Shown here: piece after piece, positions 8,641 through 17,952 of the stretch
Layout of the letters: each line of letters opens with the position of its first letter
Numbering within the stretch: the first letter of the stretch is position 1
Assembly: GCA_964017065.1 (NCBI GenBank)
Contig: OZ024787.1
Span: 5,887,301-5,951,300, forward strand
DNA length: 64,000 nt
Reading direction: 5' to 3'
Source of the DNA: Haliclona indistincta
Lineage: Eukaryota > Porifera > Demospongiae > Haplosclerida > Chalinidae
The notes under the pieces: model-generated
Database searches by the model: none
What the model was told of the DNA's origin: nothing
What the model saw: only the letters and a program-made list of their open reading frames with translations
Program-made: the position numbers and the translations under genes

Positions 8641-9149
8641 GGGAGACACGGTAGGGTCTCCCTATGTAGGGTTGAACGAGAAAACAAGATGGCGGCTACA
8701 TACAATGTATTAGCGATCAAACGCTGATATTTCGCCTGGTGATGAATTTTATACGTCCAAAGACACTTAAATCTGCTATCTGGCGTTGCCCCATCTTACA
8801 GTAGCAAGGAGATTACTCGAGATTGTTACTAAAGTGACGAACCTGGAAACGGTGAAAATCGAGTTTCGTCATCTTCGTTTTCTTCTTTCTTTCTTCCACA
8901 CGCCTAGCACCTTTACGTAAGCAGTACCGAGACCAAAACACCCACGAACAGTCGTGAAATTCTCCTGGCATGTGCCTTTTGAACTTAGTTTTTAGCGAAA
9001 CGGCGATATAAATTTCGCGACTTCTCGATCGTGATCCATTGTCAGCTAAGTGTTAGACGCCATTAATAATTATAGTGATTGCGCAATACGCACGTGACCA
9101 AGCTGTGGTTAGCGCACGTGACCAAGCACAAGCTTGAGTATCGCCACGC
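8641..9149. other. Unrecognised segment starting with a GGGAGAC hairpin
   Basis: The sequence changes abruptly at 8641 from AT-rich units to mixed composition. It opens with a short hairpin (GGGAGAC and GTCTCCC, 8 bases between). No supported reading frame, RNA gene or known motif was seen. It may be the left end of a larger insertion reaching 11,653, where AT-rich units resume with ATTATTTTTTTTCAATAATAC. Confidence 0.4.
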
Positions 9150-9235
9150 CGGGTAGTCGGGTACTGGTAAAACCAGGAACGGGAAACGAGGAAACGGGAA
9201 ATAAGAAATGGGAAATAAGAAACGGCGCCATTATT

Positions 9236-9503
9236 GCACTAAAACTACTAAACCCAAGACCCTAAAAACCTTCGCCTAACAGCGCCCAGTATAGACTTAG
9301 CAGCGCCAGTATTCGCCTAACATGCCATAATAATATTGGGCGCTGTTAGGTCCATACTGGCGCCGTTAGGTCCATACTGGCGCCGTTAGGTCCATACTGG
9401 CGCCGTTAGGTCCATACTGGCACCGTTAGGTCCATACTGGGCGCTGTTAAGCGAAGGTTTTTAGGGTCTTGGGTTTGGGTTTAGGATTTAGTAGTTTTAG
9501 TGC
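9236..9503. mobile_element. MITE-like insertion inside the foldback arm
   Basis: The right arm of the host element reads GCGCCATTATTTACGGAAG without a break; the left arm has 268 bp inserted at that point. The insert has terminal inverted repeats beginning GCACTAAAACTACTAAA and arms of about 53-66 bp containing AAGACCCTAAAAACCTTCGC; one arm has 12 extra bases. It encodes nothing. The short target duplication cannot be resolved in the ATTATT context. Confidence 0.7.
9341..9440 (+). repeat. Five exact-length 20-bp tandem repeats
   Basis: Five units of 20 bp with consensus CGCCGTTAGGTCCATACTGG. The first has CGCT and the last CACC at the start; otherwise they are identical. They lie in the centre of the small MITE. 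Confidence 0.95.
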
Positions 9504-10510
9504 AATAATTACGGAAGCCCAGAGCGGACATTCCAATTTCCATTTTCCATTTTGTATAAACAGTGCAGTAAAACACGGTAAAAACTGTAGAGTACACATT
9601 GAAAGACGTATTTTAGCTTTAACCAGTAACCAGAGAGCAGTAAAACCGGGGTGAGCCGCAACGAGCCTGAGCGAGCACTCCCTCACAATGTGAGCATAAA
9701 TTAATTTGCATAGTTTAAATGGATGTGTAACTAACACCATGCAGGAATGGATCACTACAATGCATAAATGCACACTTTAAATCTGGCATTCCATTGCTGA
9801 TTGCTGACGTGAAGCCGTCATGCAGTTACACACTGCATATCCTGGCACACACAACAGAGTTGTAGCATAGATAATCGATATAGTAGTGATCCTGCTACTT
9901 ATGCAGAATTCACTGCTCGCTTTTAATAAATGATTCTTCAGAGTTAATGTGTGCATCTCAGTCGCAAATACAGTAGTGTCCCAATGACCTTGCATGTGTG
10001 AGATCAGTGAAGGGTGTGCTCGCTCAGGCTCACGAACACATCCAGCCGAGTGCTCATCGCGCTGGAAGCCTGGAATGAGCTACAACCGCTCTCTGGTTAC
10101 TGGTTCAAGCTAAATATGCATCTTCCAATGTGTGCTCTACAGTTTTTGCCTTGCTTTATACAAAATAGAAAGTGGAAACTGGAAGTGGAAAATGGAAAGT
10201 GGAATGCCCGCTCTGGGCTTCCGTAAATAATGGCGCCGTTTCTTATTTCCCATTTTCCGTTTCCTCATTTCCCGTTCCTGGTTTTACCACTACCCCACCA
10301 CGCCGTATAGATCACGGAGAACACATATTTGTCAGGAGTCTTCGAAGAACGGTAAGCTAGCAAGCGCAGAATCACCATTCTGCCTTTCCAGATAATTATA
10401 ACCGTCGTAAACAAGTGTGGGCGGGGCTCGTATGCACTATATTCATGCATGCGTAGGCGAGCTGATATCTACGGCATAAGAATTATTTAGCTACAAGTTT
10501 AAAACCAGAA

Positions 10511-10736
10511 GTCTAACCAGAAGTATTTTGAGGCGTTTGTAAAATCTAAATCACCTAAGGAATTTTACCTGTAACGCCAAACGCAAGTTACAGGTTACAC
10601 GTTACACGTAACGTGAATCTAAAGGTAGATTCACGTTACGTGTAACGTGTAACCTGTAACTTGCGTTTGGCGTTACAGGTAAAATTCCTTAGGTGATTTA
10701 GATTTTACAAACGCCTCAAAATACTTCTGGTTAGAC
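10511..10736. repeat. 226-bp near-perfect palindrome
   Basis: Arms of about 111 bp, from GTCTAACCAGAAG to its inverse ending CTTCTGGTTAGAC, separated by a 4-base centre (AAGG). I saw no mismatch in the arms. The inner half is built from repeated GTTACACGTTACACGTAACGTG-like words, themselves partly self-complementary. It would fold into a single long hairpin if transcribed. Confidence 0.9.
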
Positions 10737-11275
10737 GGCTACACAGGAAGACGGAGAGCGATCAGAATCCAGGTTTTGCACCAAGACATGGCTTTTATAC
10801 GCTAAAATCAACTGCCTGAACAAGTTTGTTGCCCCAGATGAGCGTCCGGCAGTGCAAGTGGCAAGTGAATCTACGGTTGCTCGTGTTCAGACGAGTGCTG
10901 CAGATGAAAGACAGCGCATATCTAGATTTTAAACAGTCCAACATGTAGAGCAGGCACGGAGGTACATGCTTAACTATAACAAACGTGGAGCTGACATCAT
11001 CTCGAGCAACAGGGAAACGGCCTACCTGTAGACGTGGTGCTACACGTTCAGAACGGGGAAATCGACGCGTACTCGAACGTGTGGCGATGCTCACGTGATC
11101 ATCTACACGTTACAAGTTACACGTATGACGGAAAACGTGTAAATCTAAATGTCTCTAATAGTAAAGAAAAGCCATCAACAACAGGAAAACCAAACCAATG
11201 GTGGAGACAAAGATGGCACAGCAATTGCATGATATTGAACTGCACTTCACTGAAAAAGAAAAAAAGGACACAAAC
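10737..11275. other. No supported gene; diverged sequence
   Basis: Several moderate frames exist on both strands, but none shows a recognisable domain and each is overlapped by equally long frames on the other strand. A stretch at about 10,860-11,000 reads like a decayed protein segment (ADERQRISRF, then QARRYMLNYNKRG) interrupted by stops; a retroelement pol remnant is one guess. A GTTACAAGTTACACGTATGACG stretch near 11,108 echoes the palindrome to its left. Confidence 0.35.
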
Positions 11276-11653
11276 AAGAAAATTAAAAAGATTTCTATCG
11301 AAATCAAAAGGATGTAGGGTTGTGAAATCTATCACTGGTCAACAATGTAAACTAACAAGGAACAAGCATGGAATGGTAACACGATTGACTTGCTAACAGA
11401 CCATAGATCCTACATCAGTGGCTGTACATAAGCTCTCACAAGCTAAATGCACGTCAGGTGTCAGTCAACAACAACTAGCTGAACTAGCTATAGTCAACTA
11501 CAGCAGCCACTGATGTAGGAATCTATGGTCTGTTAGCAAGTCAATCATGTTACCATTCCATGCTTGTTCCTTGTTAGTTTACATTGTTGACCAGTGGTAG
11601 ATTTCACAACCCTACATCCTTTTGATTTCGATAGAAATCTTTTTAATTTTCTT
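11276..11653. repeat. 378-bp inverted repeat with a 79-bp loop
   Basis: Arms 11276-11424 and 11504-11653 (149 and 150 bp) differ at only a few positions (for example CTATCACTGG against CTACCACTGG, and one extra base in GATTCC). The loop holds a small palindrome-rich stretch around ACTAGCTGAACTAGCTA. The right end runs directly into the AT-rich units. No protein is encoded. Confidence 0.85.
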
Positions 11654-11820
11654 ATTATTTTTTTTCAATAATACAATGTATGTGGTTCCTTGTTTATAGG
11701 CGTGATGAGAACTTTCTATTTTATTTTTTTGTTTAATTTTTTTACAATTGTTTTATTATTATTATGTTTTTTTTTCAATAATACAATGTATGTGATAGGG
11801 TAAATGAGTGTGTTCCTTGT
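11654..11820. repeat. AT-rich tandem units with an unbroken B target site
   Basis: Unit sequence like that at 2813-3110. Near 11,675-11,700 it contains the continuous form ATGTATGTGGTTCCTTGTTT, which is the empty-site counterpart of the transposon B insertion. Confidence 0.75.
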
Positions 11821-12410
11821 TAACCCTTTAATTGCTGAATTATTTCGTCCAAATTTTGATCTGCTCTAAACTGGTATTTTGTCTTGTAATTTTCTCCACC
11901 ATCCCGTATGCTAGCTGTTCCAAACTAGCACCCTTTTCTCCTGCATATCCAATTTTGCAACCATGTGCTAAACTCCAAGTTGGCCACTCCCACTTCCGAA
12001 CTGAAGCCATTTAAGTGTTGCGGCATCGTCATTTTTCAGCTGATTTTGGTCTTCGTCCAGCCGTGGTGAATGATACAAAACCTGGTGGTGTCCAGGTGAG
12101 CAAACAGGACAGTTTATACCATAATCAATGCAAAGTGTGCGTTTCCGGGCACCCTGAAGCCACAAATGTGCAAAAAAATTCGCCGCTGCGCCGAGTGCCT
12201 TTTGGTCCCTTCCTACGGGATACAAACCTATGTCAATCTTCGGTTACAGTAATGTAAGTGCGAGAAAGAATTTTGTTTTTTAAGGAAAATTCCCATTCTA
12301 CACTTTGGCTTAATTTGAGCTTTCTGAGGCACTCTACACACTATTTATGATGTCCAATGTGGGTGGTACTAATTATGACACATAAAGGCGTCATCAGGTT
12401 TAAAGGGTTA
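11821..12410. mobile_element. 590-bp non-coding element, copy 1
   Basis: Begins TAACCCTTTAATTGCTGAAT and ends GGTTTAAAGGGTTA, giving short inverted ends (ACCCTTTAA-like). It sits inside the AT-rich unit at CCTTGT/TATGGGCG, a join that is continuous in other units. The target duplication is TA or TTA and cannot be resolved. It contains a GTGCGTTTCCGGGCACCCTG block, a CTTCGGTTACAGTAATGTAAG block and a CTCTACACACTATTTATGAT block used to trace fragments elsewhere. No convincing coding sequence. Confidence 0.75.
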
Positions 12411-12992
12411 TGGGCGTCATGAGAACAATGTTTTTTTTTAATTTTTTGTTTTTTTTGTTAAATTTTTTTACCATTGTTTTATTGTTATATATTTTTTCAA
12501 TAATACAGTGTATGTGAAATAGGGTAAATGAGTGTGTTCCTTGTTTATAGGCGTCATGAAAACAATGTTTTTTTAAATTTTTTTTGTTTCTTTTTTATTT
12601 AATTTTATTTACCATTGTTTTATTATTGTTATGTTTTTTTCAATAATACAATGTATGTGAAATAGGGTAAATGAGTGTGTTCCTTGTTTATGGGCGTCAT
12701 GAGAACAATGTTTTTTTTAATTTTTCTTTTTTTAATTTTTTTACCATTGTTATTATATATTTTTTCAATAATGCAATATATGTGATATAGGGTAAATGAG
12801 TGTGTTCCATTGTTTTATTATTACATATTTTTTCAATGTATGTGATTCCTCGTTTATAGGCGTCATGAGAACAATGTTTTTTTTTGTTTTTTTTAATGTT
12901 TTTTTTGATTAATTTTTTTACCATTGTTTTATTATTGTTTTTTTTTTCAATAATACAATGTATGTGATAGGGTAAACGAGTGTATTCCTTGT
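12411..12992. repeat. AT-rich tandem units between the 590-bp elements
   Basis: Four units starting near 12,413, 12,554, 12,694 and 12,862 with GGCGTCATGAGAACAATG or close variants, about 140-170 bp apart. Confidence 0.75.
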
Positions 12993-13587
12993 TAACCCTT
13001 TAATTGCTGAATTATTTCGTCCAAATTTTGATCTGCTCTAAACTGGTATTTTGTCTTACAATTTTCTCCACCATCCCGTACGCTAGCTGTTCCAAACTAG
13101 CACCCTTTTCTCCTGGCATATCCAATTTTACAACCATGTGCTAAACTCCAAGTTGGCCACTCCCACTTCCAAACTGAAGCCACTTAGGTGTTGCGGCCTC
13201 GTCATTTTTCAGCTGATTTTGGTCATCGTCCAGCCGTGGTGGTGTCCAAAACCTGGTGGTGTCCAGGTGAGCAAACAGGACAGTTTATACCATAATCATT
13301 GCAAAGTGTGCGTTTCCGGGCACTCTGAAGCCATAAATGTGCAAAAAAATTCGCCGCGGCGCTACAGATTGCCTTTCGGCCCCTCCCTACGGGATGCAAA
13401 CCTATGTCAATTTTCGGTTACAGTAATGTAAGCGCGAAAAAGAATTTTGTTTTTTATGGGGAAAATTCCCTTTCAACACTTTGGCTATATTTGAGCTTTC
13501 TGAGGCACTCTACACACTATTTATGATGTCCAATGTGGGTGGTACCAATTATGATGCAAAAAGGCGTCATTAGGGGTTAAAGGGTTA
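12993..13587. mobile_element. 590-bp non-coding element, copy 2
   Basis: Direct repeat of 11821-12410 with the same ends (TAACCCTTTAATTG and GGGGTTAAAGGGTTA) and in the same place in the AT-rich unit. It is near-identical over most of its length, with a few indels (for example GTGGTGTCCAAAACC replacing GTGAATGATACAAAACC). The shared position suggests the pair spread by duplication of a unit already carrying the element. Confidence 0.75.
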
Positions 13588-16161
13588 TGGGCGTCATGAG
13601 AACGTTTTTTTTCTAATTTTTTTGGTTTTTTTTGTTTAATTTTTTTCCCCTTCTTTCACACAAGGAACCACATACATAAAAAATATAATAATAAAACAAT
13701 TGTAAAAAAATTAAATAAAAAACATTGTTCCCATGACGCCTGAAAACAATGTTTATTTAATTTTTTTATATAATTTTTTTACAGTTATTTTATTGATATT
13801 ATTTTCTTTTCAATAATAGACAAGGAACCACATATATAAAAATATAATAATAACAAAATAATAGTGAAAAAATTAAATAAAAAACATTGTTCACAGGCGT
13901 CATGGGAACAATGTTTTTTATTTAATTTTTTCTATTTAATTTTTTTTACAATTATTTATTATTATTATATTTATGTATGTGGTTCCTAATGTATTATTGA
14001 AAAAAATATATAATAATAATTAAATAATGCTAAAAAAATTAAATTAAAAAATTAAATTAAAAACAATGTTCCCATGAAGCCTGGGGAAAATGTTTTTTAT
14101 TTATTTTTTTTATTTAATTTTTTTTACCATTATTTTGTTAATATTATATTTGTTTTCAATAATACACTAGGAACAATATAAATAAAAAACATAATAATAT
14201 ATAATTGTAAAAAAAATTAAATAGAAAAAATTCAATAAAAAACATTGTTCCCATGACGCCTGTGAACAATGTTTTTTATTTAATTTTTTTCAATTTATTT
14301 TACCATCATTTTATTACTATTATATTTTTTATGTATGTGGTTCCTTGTGTGTTATTGAAAAAATATACAATAATAATAAAATAATGGTAAAATAAATTAA
14401 AAGAAAAATTAAATAAAAAACATTGTTCCCATGACGCTTTGGAACAATGTTTTACTTGGTTTTTTATTTAATCTTTTTAACCATTATTTTATTATTATTA
14501 TATTTTGACGCCTGGGAACAATGTTTATTTAATTTTTTTTTAATAATTTTTTTACAATTATTTATTATTATTATATATTTTTTCAATAGTACACAAGTAA
14601 CCACATAAATAAAAAATATAATAATAATAAAATAATGGTAAAAAAAATTAAATAAAAAACCATTGTTCCCATGCGTCATGGGAACATTGTTTTTAATTTA
14701 ATTTTTTTATTTTAATTTTTTTTACCATTATTTTATTATTATTATATATTTTTTTCAATAGTTGACACGGAACCACATACATAAAAAATATAATAATAAT
14801 AAAATAATGGTGAATAAAATATCCTTGTTCACATCCGTCATGGGAACATTGTTTTTAATTTAATTTTTTTACTTTAATTTTTTTCACCATTATTTTATTA
14901 TTATTATATATTTTTTTCAATAGTACACAAGCAACCACATACATAAAAAATATAATAATAATAAAATAATGGTAAAAAAATTAAATAAAATACCATTGTT
15001 CCCATGAGTCGTGGGAACATTGATTTTAATTAAATTTTTTTATTTTAAGTTTTTTAACCATTATTTTATTATTATTGTATATTTTTTTCAATAGTCCACA
15101 AGCAACCACATACATAAAAAATATAATAATAATAAAATAATGGTAAAAAAACTTAAAATAAAAAAATTAAATTAAAATCAATGTTCCCACGACTCATGGG
15201 AACAATGGTATTTTATTTAATTTTTTTACCATTATTTTATTATTATTATAATATTTTTTTCAATAGTACACAAGCAACCACATACATAAAAAATATTATA
15301 ATAATAAAATAAGTGTAGAAAAAATTAAATTAAAAAAATTTTCCTTTATTTTATTATTATTATATAATTTTTTCAATAGTACCCAAGGAACTACATACAT
15401 AAAAAATATAATAATAATAAAATAATTGTAAAAAATTAAATAAAAATCCATTGTTCCCATTCGTCATGGGAACATTGTTTTTAATTTGATTTTTCTATTT
15501 TATTTTTTTTTGCCATTATTTTATTATTATTATATATTTTTTTCAATAGTTGACACGGAACCACATAAATAAAAAATATAATAATAATAAAATAATGGTG
15601 AATAAAATACCCTTGTTCTCATCCGTCATGGGAACATTGTTTTTAATTTAATTTTTTTATTTTAAGTTTTTTACCATTATTTTATTATTATTATATGATT
15701 TTTTTTGAATAGTACCCAAGGAACAACATACATAAAAAATATAATAATAATAAAATAATGGTAAAAAAATTAAATAAAAATCCATTGTTCCCATTCGTCA
15801 TGTGAACATTGTTTTTAATTAATTTTTTTTATTTTAATTTTTTTCACCATTATTTTATTACTATTATATATTTTTTTCAATAGTACACAAGCAACCACGT
15901 ACATAAAAAATATAATAATAAAATAATGTTTAAAAAAACATTCCCATGCGTCGTGGGAACATTGATTTTGTTCCCATGCGTCGTGGGAACATTGATTTTA
16001 ATTTGATTTTTGTATTTTAATTTTTTTACCATTATTTTTTTATTATTATATATTTTTTTCAATAGTACACAAGGAACCACATACATAAAAAATACTATAA
16101 TAATAAAATAAGTGTAGAAAAAATGTAATAAAAAAAATTAAATAAAAACTATTGTTCCCAT
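13588..16161. repeat. Field of AT-rich palindromic units
   Basis: About sixteen units, roughly 160 bp apart. Each reads AACATTGTTTTTAATTTAA..ACCATTATTTTATTATTATTATA, then a short centre (CAATAGTACACAAGGAACCACATAC), then the inverse arm (TATAATAATAATAAAATAATGGT..CATTGTTCCCATG). Units are joined by CCCATG(A/C)G(T/C)C-type linkers that are palindromic themselves. No coding potential; apparent frames are chance products of AT-rich repeats. Confidence 0.8.
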
Positions 16162-16473
16162 GCCATAATCAATGCAAATTGTGCGTTTCCGGGCACACTG
16201 AAGCCACAAATGTGCAAAAAAATTACTGCGGCGCCGTGTGCCTTTCGCTCACTACGAACGGGAGGCAAATCTATGTCAATCTTCGGTTACAGTAATGTTT
16301 TAGTTGAATAAGCGCGAGAAACAAGTTTTTTTTTTTTGGGAAAATTTCCATTCTACACTTTGGCTATATTTGAGATTTCTGAGGCACTCTACACACTATT
16401 TATGATGTCCAATGTGGGTGGTACCAATTATGATGCAAAAAGGCATGATTAGGGGTAAAAGTGCTATGGGCGT
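16162..16473. repeat. 3' fragment of the 590-bp element, junction copy 1
   Basis: Begins CCATAATCAATGCAAATTGTGCG directly after an AT-rich CATTGTTCCCATG arm and carries the GTTTCCGGGCACACTGAAGCC, CTTCGGTTACAGTAATG and CTCTACACACTATTTATGAT blocks, ending AGGGGTAAAAGTGCTATGGGCG. The same AT-rich junction recurs at 16,946, 61,984 and 63,131. Confidence 0.75.
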
Positions 16474-16945
16474 CATGAGAACAATGCTTTTTTCTAATTG
16501 TATTTTTTTTTTTGTTTAATTTTTTTTACCATTCTTTCACACAATGAACCACATACATAAAAATATAAAATAATGGTAAAAAAAATTAAATGAAGAATAT
16601 TGTTCCCATGACGCCTGGGAACAATGTTTATTTAATTTTTTTTTTATAATTTTTTTACAATTATTTATTATTATTAATAGTACACAAGTAACCACACAAA
16701 TAAAAAATATAATAATAAAATAATGGTAAAAAAAATTAAACAAAAAACCATTGTTCCCATGCGCCATGGTAACGTTGTTTTTAATTTAATTTTTTTATTT
16801 CAATTTTTTTTACCATTATTTTATTATTATATATTTTTCAATAGTACACAAGGAACCACATACATAAAAAATATTTTAATAATAAAATAAGTGTAGATAA
16901 AATTAAATTAAAAAAAATAAATGAAAACCATTGTTCCCATACCAT
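16474..16945. repeat. AT-rich palindromic units
   Basis: Same family as 13588-16161. The stretch TGTTTAATTTTTTTTACCATTCTTTCACACAATGAACC at 16,513-16,552 is the counterpart of the right flank of the satellite arrays. Confidence 0.75.
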
Positions 16946-17049
16946 AACCAATGCAAATTGTGCGTTTCCGGGCACACTGAAGCCACAAATGTGCAAAAAA
17001 ATCGTCCCGGCGTCGTGTGCCTTTCGCTCACTACGTACGGGAGGCAAAC

Positions 17050-17812
17050 CAGACATTGCACGTGTATACACGATACACGAGTATTTACACGAAAAAAATT
17101 TGAAAAGTAAATACATGTACATACACGATTGTTCTACAGTAGAGTACACGAAAATCATGTATTAACGTGTAGACCACACCCATTAATTAATTAACGGTAC
17201 ACGTGATTAACACGGCAACATGGGCAAGCAACTCTGACGTTACTATCGTGGAAGAACTAGAAGACATGTCTGAAATCGATCGAAAAGCAGCCTCACCTGC
17301 CTCGTCGGCTACCTCAGAAAGCAGGATCAACGACAAGTCGGTAACAGTACGCAATAAATTTAAAGTACGAGGTGTTTTACTATGCAACTGCAGCCTAAGG
17401 ATCAAAGAAGTTCATAGCCAAGTGCAAGCTTTGCCATAACCCGTACAGATTCACAATGAACTCGAAGGGAAATTTGCTCAAGCATCTACATGCACAAATA
17501 ATGCATCCCAAGAACTTGGAAAATCACAAGAATGAACAGAACAGTTAAAACAGCTTCTCGCTAGTCAGCAGACGCTACACAGAGACAGAAAATTGATTAG
17601 ACATAAGCTAATTTTTTAGAGAAACTAATTTTTTTTTGAAAATAAATACACGATTAAAAGAATTTTTTGGGAAAAGTAGACGATTTGTAAAAACACTGAG
17701 TAGATGTAGATACATGAAAAATTTTAAGTAAATACAAGTACATACACGAAGATAAAATGAAAATACAAGTAGATACAAGTAGATGAAAAATTGAGTAGAT
17801 GTGCAATGTCTG
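17050..17812. mobile_element. Non-autonomous hAT-like element
   Basis: 763 bp with 12-bp terminal inverted repeats (CAGACATTGCAC and its inverse) and an exact 8-bp target duplication AGGCAAAC at 17042-17049 and 17813-17820. Eight-base duplications and CAG-like ends are hallmarks of the hAT superfamily. Subterminal stretches carry repeated TACACGA and AGATACAAGTAGATG words. Sister copies of the surrounding repeat lack the insert, which confirms the boundaries. No transposase core is present. Confidence 0.85.
17203..17548 (+). pseudogene. BED zinc-finger remnant inside the hAT-like element
   Basis: A frame from the ATG at 17203 gives an acidic leader (IVEELEDMSEIDRKAAS) followed by SVTVRNKFKV. 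About 40 bases later another frame carries KKFIAKCKLCHNPYRF, then GNLLKHLHAQIMHPK, and stops at 17548. CKLC followed by a HLHAQIMH histidine pair is the Cys2/His2 pattern of a BED finger, the usual DNA-binding module at the start of hAT transposases. The two halves are in different frames with a stop (TAA at 17396) between them, so either a small intron or a frameshift separates them. The catalytic RNase-H-like core and dimerisation region are missing. Confidence 0.6.
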
Positions 17813-17952
17813 AGGCAAACCTATGTCAATCTTCGGTTACAGTAATGTTTTAGTTGAATAAGCGCGAGAAACAATTTTGTTTTTTTGGGGGAAAATTTCC
17901 ATTCTACACTTTGGCTATATTTGAGATTTCTGAGGCACTCTACACACTATTT

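Larger units (their letters stand above)
9150..10304. mobile_element. Foldback element with long inverted arms
   Basis: The left arm (about 9150-9235 plus 9504-9700) and right arm (about 10005-10304) are inverse copies sharing GGTAAAACCAGGAACGGGAA, GAAACGGCGCCATTATT, the CGGAAGCCCAGAGCGG stretch, a CAGTAACCAGAGAGC block and GAGCCTGAGCGAGCAC. The arms have diverged by substitutions and small indels. The centre (9701-10004) has no supported gene. The left arm was later split by the MITE at 9236-9503. No clear target duplication was found, so the true ends may lie slightly outside. Confidence 0.65.
16946..17952. repeat. 590-bp element fragment, junction copy 2, twice interrupted
   Basis: The fragment runs 16946-17049, is split by the hAT-like element at 17050-17812, resumes AGGCAAACCTATGTCAATC and stops after CTCTACACACTATTT at 17952, where the 44-bp satellite begins. 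Sister copies continue ATGATGTCCAATGTGGG at this point. Confidence 0.8.

Noticed and set aside
9447..10450. Short frames in the foldback element
   Set aside because: They fall within inverted arms and the MITE and change with every indel between arms; no domain seen.
10860..11010. Retroelement pol fragment
   Set aside because: A few residues look like an integrase tail, but there are stops in every frame and no diagnostic motif, so it is only noted in the feature for that stretch.
11821..13587. piggyBac-type elements, because of TTAACCC ends
   Set aside because: The right side reads GGGTTAT and uninterrupted sites read TTGTTTATGGG with no TTAA, so a TTAA duplication is not supported.
12697..17158. 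Small Lys/Ile/Phe-rich frames in AT-rich repeats
   Set aside because: Composition reflects T and A runs; the frames recur with the palindromic units and lack any conserved feature.
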